From contig JAHBUD010000001.1 of the NCBI GenBank assembly GCA_019638255.1, forward strand, positions 496,001 through 560,000: DNA of 64,000 bases. Reading direction: 5' to 3'. Under the pieces are notes generated by a model, which saw only the letters and a list, made by a program, of their open reading frames with translations, did not search any database and had not been told where the DNA came from. Below, piece after piece: positions 42,325-51,679 of this stretch. The position numbers and the translations under genes were made by a program. Within the stretch, counting starts at the first letter, position 1. Each line of letters opens with the position of its first letter. This stretch comes from Cyclobacteriaceae bacterium (GTDB lineage: Bacteria > Bacteroidota > Bacteroidia > Cytophagales > Cyclobacteriaceae).

Positions 42325-42861
42325 TTAATTTTTAATCTTATCGTTAGGATCACCCAACCCTAACTCATCAAGAACAAAGTCAGTGTAGTCAAAGCGAGGG
42401 TCTGTATAAATCATTACCAGTTCCCCGGCTTTATCGAATACAATGGCCAGGTTGTTTTGCTTGGCCATCTTTTCTACCGCATCCCAAACCTTGTCTTGCA
42501 CGGGTTTTATCAATTCTTGTTTTTTCAGAAAGAACAGTCCATCGAATCCGAAAACCTTGTTTTGGTATTCTTTCAGTTCTGATTCTTTTTTCTTAATCAA
42601 CTCCATTCGTTCTTTTCGCATTTCTTCTGTGAGCAATACCTGCTCAGCCTGAAGTGTGCTATACATGGCCTCAACGTTTTTAGCCATGGTTTGAATTTCT
42701 TTAGTCCACAGTTCCGATAATCGGTTTATCTCGTCCTGTGCCTTTTTATACTCCGGCATTTTGTTCAGGATAAAATCAGTATCGATGTATCCGAACCTTT
42801 GAGCGTGGACAAAATTCAGGCCGAAAATGAGAAAAAAAAATGTAAGTAGGTAAAACCGCAT
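42325..42861 (-). CDS. OmpH/Skp-like periplasmic chaperone 2
   Basis: 178 residues from the ATG at 42861, which gives a signal peptide (MRFYLLTFFFLIFGLNFVHAQ); an upstream start inside bamA is not needed. Motifs FGYIDTDFILNKMPEYKKAQ, a coiled-coil (about 40-110), and AKQNNLAIVFDKAGELVMIYTDP follow the OmpH plan. Its start is 4 nt after the bamA stop, so it is translated with bamA. The tandem of two skp-like genes after bamA is normal in Bacteroidota and may give client specialisation. Confidence 0.92.
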   Translation of the reverse strand: MRFYLLTFFFLIFGLNFVHAQRFGYIDTDFILNKMPEYKKAQDEINRLSELWTKEIQTMAKNVEAMYSTLQAEQVLLTEEMRKERMELIKKKESELKEYQNKVFGFDGLFFLKKQELIKPVQDKVWDAVEKMAKQNNLAIVFDKAGELVMIYTDPRFDYTDFVLDELGLGDPNDKIKN

Positions 42862-42865
42862 TTTT

Positions 42866-45550
42866 TTAACGGATTTGTTGACCAATGGTAAACTGGAACT
42901 TGGCACCACTTACAGGATTACGACTGCCCAACGGAACAGGATCAAAGCCATAACCCCAGTTAAGACCTATCAATCCAAAGGCAGGCATAAAGATACGGGC
43001 GCCAAAACCCGCAGTTTTATACATACTAAACGGATTAAAGTCCTCATAATTATTCCAGTTATTACCGGCTTCAGCAAACATAAAGCCGTAAATAGTGGCT
43101 GCGCTTCCAGTTGTTACCGGATAACGAAGTTCCAAGCCGAACTTATCGTAAACTATACCCCCCCGGATATTGTTGGTTGAGGGTTGGTTGGGGAAAGGAG
43201 GTGTTATCACATTATCATCATAGCCCCTAAGCGCAATGATATCCTGGCCCAGAACGAACGCTCCAAAGCCACCAGCAAGCCCAGCTCCACCCATAAAAAA
43301 GCGCTCGAATGGTGTGTAATCAGTTCTTTGACTATACCGACCTATAAAACCGAAATGTGCTTTGGCCTCAAGCACAAGTTTATTATTACGATCTAAGGGT
43401 ATATAATACTTTGCATCGAACATCCATTTATGATACTCCACCCATTTATTTAACTCCTGTGGGGTGGCGGTTTCATAGTTAAGGCTACTCCATTGCGAAA
43501 ATGGAGGTGTGAAGGTTGCACTTAATGATATTTCTGATCCCTGGGAAGGGTACATGGGATTGTCTACGCTTCTGCGGGCAATCGTTGTATTAAACGTTAA
43601 GCTGTTTGATATACAATCCGGACATCCAGGAATATAATTAGGCGCATTTATTAGCGTATAAACAGAATATGAAAGAGAATTGGTAAGCGTAAAGTAATTG
43701 TCAGGCCACTCCAAAACTTTTCCAATGCCGATTGATATGTTATCTACTTTCAGGGTTGAGTTGAGATCGAAGAAGTTTGTAGCATTTTGGCCCGCAAAAC
43801 GTGATATTGACTTGTTGGCACTTACTGAAAGTGACTGAGGTTTGCGCCCGCCCAGCCAGGGTTCAGTAAATGAAATGCTATAATTCTGGAAATTTCTTCC
43901 GTTAGCTTGAATCCGAAGCGACAATCGTTGACCATCTCCTACGGGCAATGGTCTCCATTTACTAGGGTGGGGTATGTTTCGCAACGAAAAATTATTGAAG
44001 GTTAATCCCACGGTGCCAACAAAACCAAAAGCTCCGCCCCATCCACCTGAAAGTTCAATCTGGTCGTTCGATTGTTCTTCTAAAGTCCACTCAATATCAA
44101 CAGTAGCATTGGCCATGTTTGGTTCCATTTTCTGCCCGATAGTTTGTGGATTAAAATAACCGAGTTGACCAAGCTTTTGTTGGGTACGGATAATGTCTGA
44201 TCGTCTGAATTTTTGACCCGGTACCGTAGAGAGCTCTCTTCGGATAACATGGTCGCTGGTTCGGTCGTTGCCTGATATGGTTACTTCATTTATGGTGGCC
44301 TGTTCGCCCTCTCGGATACGCATTTCAACATCGATGGAGTCTCCAACCACTGCCACCTCTACATCATTGATTTGGAAGAACAGGTATCCATCATCCATAT
44401 ACAATCCACTAATATCCGGCCCTTTCGGATTAAAGGATAGCTTTCGCTCAATCATTTCCCTGTTGTATACATCTCCCTTTTTGATGCCCAGAATGGCATT
44501 CAAAGTTTTATCGCTATGAATGTAATTGCCCGTCCAGATGATATTTCGGAAATAATACTTCGGCCCCTCATCAACAGCCAAATGAATGTTGATAGCCTTC
44601 ATGTTATGGTTGATAATTGTGTCGATAACAATTTCGGCATCGCGGTACCCTTTCGAGTTGTAATAATCAATAATGGTTTTCTTATCGTTATCAAATTCTG
44701 ACTGAATGAATTTTGAACCCTTGAAGACGTTAAGCTTAACATTGTCTGCAAAAAAATCCTTGAACTCATCCCAACTAACCGGATAGGTTGAAGAGAAGAA
44801 ATCTTTCATTTTACCGGGCTTGTAATCCATCAATTTGCTGATCAGGGTTCGATGAAGATAGAACCTAGGATGTTCAGCGGTTTTCTTCATTTTAGATTTC
44901 AACTTCCCATCGGTAATGGCTTCATTCCCATCAATTGTAATCTTGTTGATTTTAACCTTGGAATGTGTGTTGATTCCTATGCGCAACCGTATTCCATCTG
45001 TTGCGAAGGTGTCACGCTCCTGAACAATTTTAACTTCAGTATTCAGAAACCCTTTCTTCACGAAAAACTTCTTTACCGCTATCTCCGTATTACGCAGCAT
45101 GGCGTCATTAACAATTTTACCGCGAATAAGCGTGAGTTCTTCTTTCAGAGAAGACTCCTGAGATTTATTGATGCCAGTAAAATAAAAGTTAGTAAGACGT
45201 GGGCGTTCAGACAGGTTAATTTCAAGCCACACATTATCTCCTTCAATTCTCTGCACGCCAATTGAAACATCTCCAATCAATCCATGATTCCACAGTTTTC
45301 GAATGGCACCTGAAATGGCATCGCCTGGAATTTTTATTTTATCGCCAACTCGTAGTCCTGTAAGGGAGATCATGGCATTTTTGTCGAGAATATTAAGACC
45401 GGTAACCTCAATTCCGGCAATGTAGTACTCGGCAGGGTTTGCATAATTTAAATTATCAGTTGCAGCCCGTTCACTGCGTCCTCTGCGAAACTGCGCTACG
45501 CTGTCAAACCCCACAAAGAGTAAAAGAAAAATCAGTAAGATTGCTCTCAT
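42866..45550 (-). CDS. bamA: Outer-membrane protein assembly factor BamA (Omp85)
   Basis: 894 residues. Signal peptide, five POTRA domains (about 45-470; YIAGIEVTGLNILDKNAMI, VKINKITIDGNEAITDGKL, YYFRNIIWTGNYIHSDKTL and TINEVTISGNDRTSDHVIRRE mark starts of strands), then a 16-strand barrel (about 500-894). The barrel has the FFMGGAGLAGGFG and RGYDD region expected for the L6 loop and ends KFQFTIGQQIR. It inserts beta-barrel proteins in the outer membrane. The uppS stop (TGA) directly abuts its ATG. The ompH pair follows. Confidence 0.95.
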   Translation of the reverse strand: MRAILLIFLLLFVGFDSVAQFRRGRSERAATDNLNYANPAEYYIAGIEVTGLNILDKNAMISLTGLRVGDKIKIPGDAISGAIRKLWNHGLIGDVSIGVQRIEGDNVWLEINLSERPRLTNFYFTGINKSQESSLKEELTLIRGKIVNDAMLRNTEIAVKKFFVKKGFLNTEVKIVQERDTFATDGIRLRIGINTHSKVKINKITIDGNEAITDGKLKSKMKKTAEHPRFYLHRTLISKLMDYKPGKMKDFFSSTYPVSWDEFKDFFADNVKLNVFKGSKFIQSEFDNDKKTIIDYYNSKGYRDAEIVIDTIINHNMKAINIHLAVDEGPKYYFRNIIWTGNYIHSDKTLNAILGIKKGDVYNREMIERKLSFNPKGPDISGLYMDDGYLFFQINDVEVAVVGDSIDVEMRIREGEQATINEVTISGNDRTSDHVIRRELSTVPGQKFRRSDIIRTQQKLGQLGYFNPQTIGQKMEPNMANATVDIEWTLEEQSNDQIELSGGWGGAFGFVGTVGLTFNNFSLRNIPHPSKWRPLPVGDGQRLSLRIQANGRNFQNYSISFTEPWLGGRKPQSLSVSANKSISRFAGQNATNFFDLNSTLKVDNISIGIGKVLEWPDNYFTLTNSLSYSVYTLINAPNYIPGCPDCISNSLTFNTTIARRSVDNPMYPSQGSEISLSATFTPPFSQWSSLNYETATPQELNKWVEYHKWMFDAKYYIPLDRNNKLVLEAKAHFGFIGRYSQRTDYTPFERFFMGGAGLAGGFGAFVLGQDIIALRGYDDNVITPPFPNQPSTNNIRGGIVYDKFGLELRYPVTTGSAATIYGFMFAEAGNNWNNYEDFNPFSMYKTAGFGARIFMPAFGLIGLNWGYGFDPVPLGSRNPVSGAKFQFTIGQQIR

Positions 45551-46303
45551 TCAACTAACTGGATTCAATTGTTCACTCGTTTTACCAAACCTGCGCTCAC
45601 GTTGTTGATATGACCAGATTGCTTCGTATAAATTCTCTTTTCTGAAATCAGGCCAAAGGGTTGGTGTTATATATAACTCGGTGTAAGCAATTTGCCACAA
45701 CAGGAAATTACTGATTCGCATCTCCCCGCTGGTACGAATCAATAACTCAGGATCGGGAATCCCAGCTGTTTGCAGGTAGTTTTCGATGCTATTTTCAGTG
45801 ATTGCAGAGGAGGTTATAATTCCCTTTTCTACATCTTCGGCAAGGGCTTTAACGGCCTGTGTTATTTCCCAGCGACCACTATAACTTAGGGCAAGAATTA
45901 GAGTAAGTCCGGTGTTATCCTTGGTCATGTCCACGGCCCAGTTCAGGTTTTTTTGGCAAGCCTCCGGAAGATGAGATGTTTCACCTATGGTAATTAGTTT
46001 TACGCGGTTCTCCGTCAATGTGTTAATTTCTTCTTTCAGGGTATTCACCAGCAATTCCATTAATCCATCAACCTCATCTTTAGGCCGGGCCCAATTCTCT
46101 GTTGAAAAGGCGTATAATGTTAAAAATTCAATTCCCAGCTCTCCACAGCCCTCCGTTACATCGCGCACAGCCTTAACGGCATTTCTATGCCCGAATATGC
46201 GCAGGGCACCTTTTTTCTTTGCCCAACGTCCGTTGCCGTCCATGATCACAGCAATATGTCGAGGCAGTCGGGTAGGGTCAATATGTTCTTTAAAAGAAGC
46301 CAC
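45551..46303 (-). CDS. uppS: Undecaprenyl diphosphate synthase (isoprenyl transferase) UppS
   Basis: 250 residues from GTG 46303; no ATG lies before the catalytic motif. It builds the C55 carrier for peptidoglycan and other glycans at the inner membrane face. Seen: HIAVIMDGNGRWAKKKG with catalytic Asp near 22, GHRNAVKAVRDV, YAFSTENWARP and PELLIRTSGEMRISNFLLWQIAYTEL near 187-212 (motif order). A TAATTTTG element ends 7 nt before the GTG, so uppS-bamA-ompH can be expressed apart from the barrel genes upstream. Confidence 0.94.
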   Translation of the reverse strand: MASFKEHIDPTRLPRHIAVIMDGNGRWAKKKGALRIFGHRNAVKAVRDVTEGCGELGIEFLTLYAFSTENWARPKDEVDGLMELLVNTLKEEINTLTENRVKLITIGETSHLPEACQKNLNWAVDMTKDNTGLTLILALSYSGRWEITQAVKALAEDVEKGIITSSAITENSIENYLQTAGIPDPELLIRTSGEMRISNFLLWQIAYTELYITPTLWPDFRKENLYEAIWSYQQRERRFGKTSEQLNPVS

Positions 46304-46310
46304 AGGGGGT

Positions 46311-46318
46311 CAAAATTA
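46311..46318 (-). promoter_or_regulatory. -7 element of uppS-bamA
   Basis: Perfect TAATTTTG on the minus strand, 7 nt before the GTG start. A TTG lies 22 nt further upstream (46343-46341). It sits in the gap after the PorG-like gene. Confidence 0.5.
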
Positions 46319-46366
46319 GGTTATTTTAAACAACTTTCACCAATAATAACCAGTGGTTTAAGGGGG

Positions 46367-47050
46367 CTATTTATACGGGTTTTTAGGGCAGGGTATGTCG
46401 TAAAAAGTCCTTGTGAGGGTAACCCCAACAAAAAAATAGTTATCAAAATCATTTGGATTGCCATACTGGAAGTTTTTCTGCAGCGGATCGCCACCAGATA
46501 TATTATCCAGGTAATCAAAAAAAGTTTTGCGTATCCCTACTTCAAAGGCTACATAGAATTTTGGATTAACAATGTATTTAAACCCACCGCCAAAAGGAAT
46601 TGTACCTTGCACATTGCTGTATTCTTCAGGCTTTACATCATACCCTGAAATTCCAAACAACCCCAACCCTGCAAAAATGTAAGGGGTATACCGCATGGGT
46701 GCTTTTACATCGCGCCAGTTCAAAAAATGATACTCAAAACCTATGCTGGTTTCAAGCAAAAAAGTATTGAAGGATGCATTCCGTGCAGCAGCAAAAGCAT
46801 CGATTGGAACTTCAGTTGCACGAACCTGCCCTGCGGTTATGGTTGCCCTAAAACTAACAACATTACTTAGGTTAGATCGGTAATGAATCGTTCCGGCCAA
46901 GCTCGAATTTTTAATATTATAAGTTCTAACCAGGTCTCCTGTGTAATTGAATGTCCCCAAGCCAAAACCTACCTCAGAGCGTTGAGCATTGACAACCGAA
47001 GTGAACTGAAGTAGTGTGATTAAAACAAGAAGTGAGCGGAACACCGTCAT
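46367..47050 (-). CDS. porG: DUF6089 outer-membrane barrel, PorG-like
   Basis: 227 residues. Signal peptide (about 1-22), then a small beta-barrel with alternating hydrophobic strands (RSEVGFGLGTFNYTGDL, NVVSFRATITAGQVRATEV, RYTPYIFAGLGLFGISGYDV and IPFGGGFKYIVNPKFYVAFEVGIRKTFFDYLDNI in order). In Porphyromonas gingivalis the T9SS protein PorG is also encoded right before uppS, bamA and two ompH genes, so this gene is the likely PorG counterpart. It overlaps the larger barrel gene by 4 nt (ATGA). The PorG assignment is from family and gene order. Confidence 0.7.
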   Translation of the reverse strand: MTVFRSLLVLITLLQFTSVVNAQRSEVGFGLGTFNYTGDLVRTYNIKNSSLAGTIHYRSNLSNVVSFRATITAGQVRATEVPIDAFAAARNASFNTFLLETSIGFEYHFLNWRDVKAPMRYTPYIFAGLGLFGISGYDVKPEEYSNVQGTIPFGGGFKYIVNPKFYVAFEVGIRKTFFDYLDNISGGDPLQKNFQYGNPNDFDNYFFVGVTLTRTFYDIPCPKNPYK

Positions 47051-48087
47051 CTGAACTTCGCCCTGTGGAATGATTTACCAATAATATACGTCAATCGCAC
47101 AGTCGTAACCATAAAAATATCCCTGTCACCTGGCCGGCCCCGCATGTTGGTGGTGCCGTCTGTATTTACATGGCCGAATCCGTTAACTGTAGTAAAGCCT
47201 GTATAACCTGAGTACCGGTTCGCAACAATCTCCTCTATTCGGGCATTCACAGGGGATACCTCGTTTGAGCGATATGACATGGCTTTAGCCTTTTCACTGG
47301 CCAACATATTTAAGTCAACATAGTCAGTACTAACATCATCCAGGTAGTCGGTAAATGTATACCGAAAGCCCAATTCTGCTGAAAGGTCCATAACCTCGTT
47401 TATTCTGAAACGTGCGCCAATGCCAAATGGTATAGCGAACTGAATTAAACTGTAAGATTTTCCTTCTGTCGCTAACGGTTTAAGGTCTACCCATTGCCCG
47501 GCATCACTGAATGGATTGCCCAACAGATCAGTTTGTGGTACCTGAGCCTGAGGATTGTGATGGAAGACGGCTACACCAGCATATAGATAGGGCGTCCAAG
47601 GCACACGGCTAATGTAGGTGGCCTGGTTTTCAAAGAGGTCGACCTGACCAACAACGGAGAGCTCCTTTATTCTGTTTCTGAAGGATAAATTTCTGACGTA
47701 CCGAAAGGCTCCGTTGTCGAAATCATTTGGATCGGCAGATTCAAAGTCAGAGCCACGAATACCACCGTACATAAACCCACCAGTTAATTGATAGCGTGGG
47801 CCAAACCTATGCGTAAACGATACGCCCAAGGCGGGCCGAGTATATGAAATATCAGTACTGAATTTTTTTGGTGTTGGTGCAAGGTCACCGAAATAATTCA
47901 ATGAATTTAACGAAACCCCAAGGGCACTGTATACTTTATCTTTTCCAAACCCGGATTTCTTGCCCCGGTAGCTGGCTATTCGCTTGTTGTTTTTTTTGAT
48001 GTTCCGCCTGTTCATTTGGCCATTGGCTTCATGGGCTGAAAAGGTGATAAACAGTGCGGCCAGAACTAAATAAGCCAACTTTTTCAT
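47047..48087 (-). CDS. Second, larger DUF6089-type barrel protein
   Basis: 346 residues. Signal peptide (MKKLAYLVLAALFITFSAHEANG), a very basic segment (MNRRNIKKNNKRIASYRGKKSG, about 25-46, quoted in part only), then barrel strands: ALGVSLNSLNYFGDLAP, RPALGVSFTHRFGPRYQLTGGFMYGG, and LTYIIGKSFHRAKFR as the last strand. Strand spacing is the same as in the PorG-like gene it overlaps by 4 nt, so the pair probably arose by duplication. Function likely in the outer membrane, perhaps T9SS-linked, but not shown. Confidence 0.68.
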   Translation of the reverse strand: MKKLAYLVLAALFITFSAHEANGQMNRRNIKKNNKRIASYRGKKSGFGKDKVYSALGVSLNSLNYFGDLAPTPKKFSTDISYTRPALGVSFTHRFGPRYQLTGGFMYGGIRGSDFESADPNDFDNGAFRYVRNLSFRNRIKELSVVGQVDLFENQATYISRVPWTPYLYAGVAVFHHNPQAQVPQTDLLGNPFSDAGQWVDLKPLATEGKSYSLIQFAIPFGIGARFRINEVMDLSAELGFRYTFTDYLDDVSTDYVDLNMLASEKAKAMSYRSNEVSPVNARIEEIVANRYSGYTGFTTVNGFGHVNTDGTTNMRGRPGDRDIFMVTTVRLTYIIGKSFHRAKFR

Positions 48088-48118
48088 TGCGGATAAGTAT
48101 TTATGAATCAGTGAACTA

Positions 48119-48126
48119 CAAATGTA
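48119..48126 (-). promoter_or_regulatory. -7 element of the DUF6089/PorG operon
   Basis: Perfect TACATTTG on the minus strand, 31 nt before the ATG of the larger barrel gene and just after the nadK stop. No -33 match. Confidence 0.45.
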
Positions 48127-48135
48127 AGCAAAAAT

Positions 48136-49011
48136 TTAATTTCTGATGTCTAATCCCCAGTTAAGCTTTTGCCGCAAAGTCTTAAAATACGTTTGATCAT
48201 CAAGTTTAATCAGGTGTGCCTTGAAGGACTCCTTTTTAAGCTTCAATTTAACCGATTTATCTACGATGGCCGTGCGTGAATCAAGAGACACCAAAAAATT
48301 CTTGCTTCTACCCTCTACTTCAAATGTTATTTCAGAGTAATCCGGAATAACAATGGGTCGAACAGTAAGATTATGAGCGCTAACAGGTGTAAGTATAAAG
48401 GTTCCTGATCGAGGAATTACAAGTGGTCCCCCGCAACTCAATGAATAACCCGTGGAGCCTGTTGGCGTTGATACAATAATTCCGTCTGCCCAATATGAAT
48501 TGAGGTACTCCCCATCGATGTAGGTGTGCACAGTAATCATGGAAGATGAGTCTTTCTTCAATACTGTAAAATCATTCAGGGCAAAGTTAAGTTTATGAAA
48601 AAGTTTTTTGTTCGATTCCAGCCGAATCATCGCACGCTGATCCAACGAATAGGATCCTTCAAATAGTTTCTTCAGTGCTCGTTCAGTTTCCAATCCGCTG
48701 ATGGTCGCCAGGAATCCAAGTCTTCCGGTGTTGATGCCCAATACGGGGGTTTCTGCAGGACCAATATGAGTTATCGACTCCAGCAATGTGCCATCACCGC
48801 CAATACTAAGGAACGCATCAAGCTTTTTGAGGGAATCTCCAGGTTCGTATGTCTTCCACTTAAAATTTTTGAAAGCAGTTCCCCTCAGCAACTTTTCATA
48901 TTTATTCGATACAAATAATTCTGCTTTTTGTTGGGTTAGTAGCTCAAAAATGCGCTTGATGAAATCAGCCGATTGCCGGTTAAAATCCTTTCCATGGATA
49001 CCTATTTTCAT
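48136..49011 (-). CDS. nadK: NAD kinase
   Basis: 291 residues. It phosphorylates NAD to NADP in the cytoplasm. The active-site GGDGTLLESI lies at 72-81, followed by LGINTGRLGFLA, NDFTVLKKDSSSM, and STPTGSTGYSLSCGGPLVIP (in order), the complete kinase signature. It lies between the CBS protein (76 nt) and the larger barrel gene (48 nt), a conserved position in the uppS-bamA neighbourhood. ATG 49011, standard length. Confidence 0.95.
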   Translation of the reverse strand: MKIGIHGKDFNRQSADFIKRIFELLTQQKAELFVSNKYEKLLRGTAFKNFKWKTYEPGDSLKKLDAFLSIGGDGTLLESITHIGPAETPVLGINTGRLGFLATISGLETERALKKLFEGSYSLDQRAMIRLESNKKLFHKLNFALNDFTVLKKDSSSMITVHTYIDGEYLNSYWADGIIVSTPTGSTGYSLSCGGPLVIPRSGTFILTPVSAHNLTVRPIVIPDYSEITFEVEGRSKNFLVSLDSRTAIVDKSVKLKLKKESFKAHLIKLDDQTYFKTLRQKLNWGLDIRN

Positions 49012-49087
49012 ATGCGCGCTGCGGATAGATTTTCGTTAACCTTAAAGGTACAACCGAATAATGGAAGGGGAAAGATGTAAAGGCAGG

Positions 49088-49753
49088 TTAAATTTCGAGG
49101 TAACGAAGTAACATATCCAGCCGGTCTTTCTCCGAATCCATGGGACTGGATTCGTGGTACCGGCCAATGACCCGGTAATTGAAGCGCTCAAGTGTGGCAA
49201 CAATGCGGGATAGTTCAACCTGATTAAGCTTAAGTGTAAGCCTTAATTTCCCTATATCCAGGGTATCTTCCTTAACAATGCTGCTTAATACTTTTGCGTT
49301 ATTCTCCTCAATTAACCGACTGATTTCTGCAAGCGAATAATCGTTATGATTCATGGATAATACCAATATACCACCCGGTATTTGTACAGCCATTGTTTGA
49401 GCAAATGCGGTAATGGTATCCTGCACGGTAATAACCCCCTGGTACTGACCTAAATCATTTAACACTGCAACAACTTCCAGTTTGTTATCGGCAGCTACTT
49501 TTAGAATGTCGTAAAAGTGACTGGCTACAGAAACGAAACACTTTTTGCCAATAAGATTAAACTCACTAACATTTTTTTCGATGTTATTGGTTTCGAGAAT
49601 AATCTCTTCCGAAATAAAACCCAGAAGATTACTGTCTTCAACCACCGGCATGTGCTTGCATCGAAATTCCTCCATCCAAACGATTGCCTTGTGGGCGTCA
49701 TCGCTTGCCTTGAGCGGAGGAATCATGTGGTTGATAAGATCTTCGGCTATCAC
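49088..49753 (-). CDS. CBS-domain protein
   Basis: 221 residues from GTG 49753; no ATG fits. It is a pair of CBS domains (about 5-120: VWMEEFRCKHMPVVEDSNLLG, KVAADNKLEVVAVLNDLGQYQGVI) followed by a C-terminal ACT-like part (LVLSMNHNDYSLAEISRLIEE). CBS pairs sense adenine nucleotides. The partner it controls is not seen, though it lies next to nadK, which fits nucleotide sensing. It follows the alpha/beta hydrolase by 26 nt on the same strand. Confidence 0.85.
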   Translation of the reverse strand: MIAEDLINHMIPPLKASDDAHKAIVWMEEFRCKHMPVVEDSNLLGFISEEIILETNNIEKNVSEFNLIGKKCFVSVASHFYDILKVAADNKLEVVAVLNDLGQYQGVITVQDTITAFAQTMAVQIPGGILVLSMNHNDYSLAEISRLIEENNAKVLSSIVKEDTLDIGKLRLTLKLNQVELSRIVATLERFNYRVIGRYHESSPMDSEKDRLDMLLRYLEI

Positions 49754-49779
49754 GATTAAAAAAGTTTTACATATATACC

Positions 49780-50532
49780 TTAATTAAGCAAAAAGTCTTC
49801 CATAAGGTTGTTAAATTTTTCGGGGTGCTCCATCATGGGTGCATGGCAGCAATGGTCAATGAATTTCAGGGTTGAATTTGGGATTAACCGGTTGAATTCG
49901 TGCGCTACCATAGGCGGTGTAATGGTATCGTTAAGCCCCCATACTAACAGGGTTGGTATGTTAATGTTTGGGATTTCATCGGCCATGTTATTTCGCTGTG
50001 CCGATTTGGCAATGGCAACAATGCGCATGCATTTGGGAATGCTGTTGGTGGTTTCAAACACTTCATCCACCAGTTCTTTGGTTGCTACCTGCGGGTCGTA
50101 AAAGGTATAGGAAACGCGTTCGCGGATGTATTCATAATTACCCCGTTTTGGATAGGATCCCCCCATCGAATCTTCAAACAATCCGGAACTTCCGGTGAGC
50201 ACCAGTTTTTTTACTTTTTCAGGATTGTGAAGCGTGTACACCAAGGCGATATGCCCCCCTAAACTGTTACCCATGATGATCATTTCATCCAGCTTTTTCA
50301 GGTCCACAAATGCCTCTACAAATTTGCGCAAGCCTTCCAGTCCGGCTTCGCGCACAGGCATTTCGTAAATAGGTAGCATGGGAATCACAACCCGGAAATT
50401 TGATGAAAACCGGCTCACCACACCTTCCCAGTTACTCAATGCTCCAAAAAGTCCATGCAGTAGCATCAATACCGGACCACTGCCTTCGTCCACATATTTA
50501 AATCCCTGATCTTCTTTTACGGTTAGTGCCAT
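49780..50532 (-). CDS. Alpha/beta hydrolase
   Basis: 250 residues from the ATG at 50532; a TTG at 50553 would add seven residues. Triad: Ser in MGNSLGGHIAL near 90-100, Asp in LLVWGLNDTITPP near 200-212, and His in DHCCHAPMMEHPEKF near 231-245. The oxyanion stretch LMLLHGLFGALSNWE is near 22-36. Soluble, no signal peptide; substrate unknown, perhaps an ester or lipid. It heads the block CBS, nadK, barrels, uppS, and follows cvpA by 71 nt. Confidence 0.88.
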   Translation of the reverse strand: MALTVKEDQGFKYVDEGSGPVLMLLHGLFGALSNWEGVVSRFSSNFRVVIPMLPIYEMPVREAGLEGLRKFVEAFVDLKKLDEMIIMGNSLGGHIALVYTLHNPEKVKKLVLTGSSGLFEDSMGGSYPKRGNYEYIRERVSYTFYDPQVATKELVDEVFETTNSIPKCMRIVAIAKSAQRNNMADEIPNINIPTLLVWGLNDTITPPMVAHEFNRLIPNSTLKFIDHCCHAPMMEHPEKFNNLMEDFLLN

Positions 50533-50603
50533 AGGTTCAATGTTTATAACCAAAATGTAAAGAAAAAAAATTCAACTTATATAAGTTCCTTTCTGGAAAG
50601 AGC

Positions 50604-51116
50604 TCAGGAGGTGTAATCTTGAAGGATGTCTTTGAACGTTGGAAAGAGTTCGCCAAACCAGTGCAGTACCTGAGGTGCAAAATTTGACGTGAAAGGAAAA
50701 AGCCATGAATTTTCAGTCCAGCGCTCTGGCAGATGGATGGAAAGGGCATCCAGTATCCATACGAGAATACTCACCATAAATATGGTGCGGAATAATCCCA
50801 ACACACTCCCCGCCCATTGATCGGCACTGCCCAGTAAGGTTTTTTCAAGCGATGATTTGAGTGCTTTGCCCAACAGGTTAACACCAATCGAAACGATGAT
50901 GAAGACAACGCCAAAAGCAACGTAGGGGAGAACTTTCTCATTAATATCATAACGATCTTCAAGCGCAAGCATAACGATGCCCATAAGCTTGAAGCCTAGC
51001 AGTATGCCGAAGAAAATGGCCAGTAAAGAGAACAGGCTTACCAGAAAACCTTTCCGGTAGCCTGACACCATACCCGATCCAAAGAAGATGATAAGAAAGA
51101 TGTCGAGTATGCTCAA
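50604..51116 (-). CDS. cvpA: CvpA family membrane protein
   Basis: 170 residues. Four predicted membrane helices (about 4-24, 28-48, 65-85 and 103-125). The N-terminus MSILDIFLIIFFGSGMVSGYRKGFL has the typical CvpA amphipathic start and glycine-rich RKGF turn. CvpA is needed for colicin V export in E. coli; its common role is envelope stress. The start is TTG (TTGA overlap with the yqeY stop), as no ATG is near. It is coupled to yqeY and shares its promoter. Confidence 0.87.
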   Translation of the reverse strand: MSILDIFLIIFFGSGMVSGYRKGFLVSLFSLLAIFFGILLGFKLMGIVMLALEDRYDINEKVLPYVAFGVVFIIVSIGVNLLGKALKSSLEKTLLGSADQWAGSVLGLFRTIFMVSILVWILDALSIHLPERWTENSWLFPFTSNFAPQVLHWFGELFPTFKDILQDYTS

Positions 51117-51565
51117 GAAGCCAGCAGTTTTTTTACGTGATCAGAAATCAGTTTACCATCGGCCTGGCCGGCAAGTTTTTTTGTAGCTGTACCCATTACT
51201 TTGCCCATGTCCTGTGGTCCGGATGCACCCAGTTCGGAAATAATATTTTTCAGCTCACCAATCAATTCACTTTCTGACAGTTGTTTCGGGAGATAACGAC
51301 TGATGACCTCCAATTGAAAAAGCTCTCTTTCTGCCAAATCATTCCGGCCTTGCTGACTGAAAATATCCGCTGATTCTTTGCGCTGTTTTGCAGCTTTCAT
51401 CAGCAGTTTGTTTTCGGCATCTGCCAATACATCGCCACTGCCGCCCTTTTCGGTTTCGGCCAACAGAATCATCGACTTGATGCTACGCAATGCCTCTAGT
51501 TCTTCTTTGTTTTTAGCCAGCATGGCTTTCTTAATGTCACCGTCAATTTGTACCCTCAGACTCAT
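51113..51565 (-). CDS. yqeY: GatB/YqeY domain protein
   Basis: 150 residues. The stand-alone YqeY domain, related to the C-terminal helical domain of GatB, is suggested by IDGDIKKAMLAKNKEELEALRSIKSMILLAE, then ISRYLPKQLSESELIGELK and MGKVMGTATKKLAGQADGKLI (motif order). It may bind tRNA or assist amidotransfer, but alone it has no shown activity. First gene of a two-gene unit with cvpA; the promoter has both elements (TTTG-N21-TACTTTTG). It is divergent from pdxJ. Confidence 0.93.
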   Translation of the reverse strand: MSLRVQIDGDIKKAMLAKNKEELEALRSIKSMILLAETEKGGSGDVLADAENKLLMKAAKQRKESADIFSQQGRNDLAERELFQLEVISRYLPKQLSESELIGELKNIISELGASGPQDMGKVMGTATKKLAGQADGKLISDHVKKLLAS

Positions 51566-51578
51566 AAAAATTTTTTGA

Positions 51579-51611
51579 CAAAAGTAGCAGGATGTTCATT
51601 GTAACCCCAAA
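51579..51611 (-). promoter_or_regulatory. Promoter of yqeY-cvpA
   Basis: Minus strand: TTTG (51611-51608), 21 nt, TACTTTTG (51586-51579), ending 13 nt before the ATG at 51565. Both elements match the consensus and the spacing is in the usual 17-23 range. Confidence 0.65.
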
Positions 51612-51679
51612 TTTCACTCACCAAATTTGCCAGAGTGTAATTCACCATTCGTCTTCGTAATTTGCTGTTTTAAAATACC

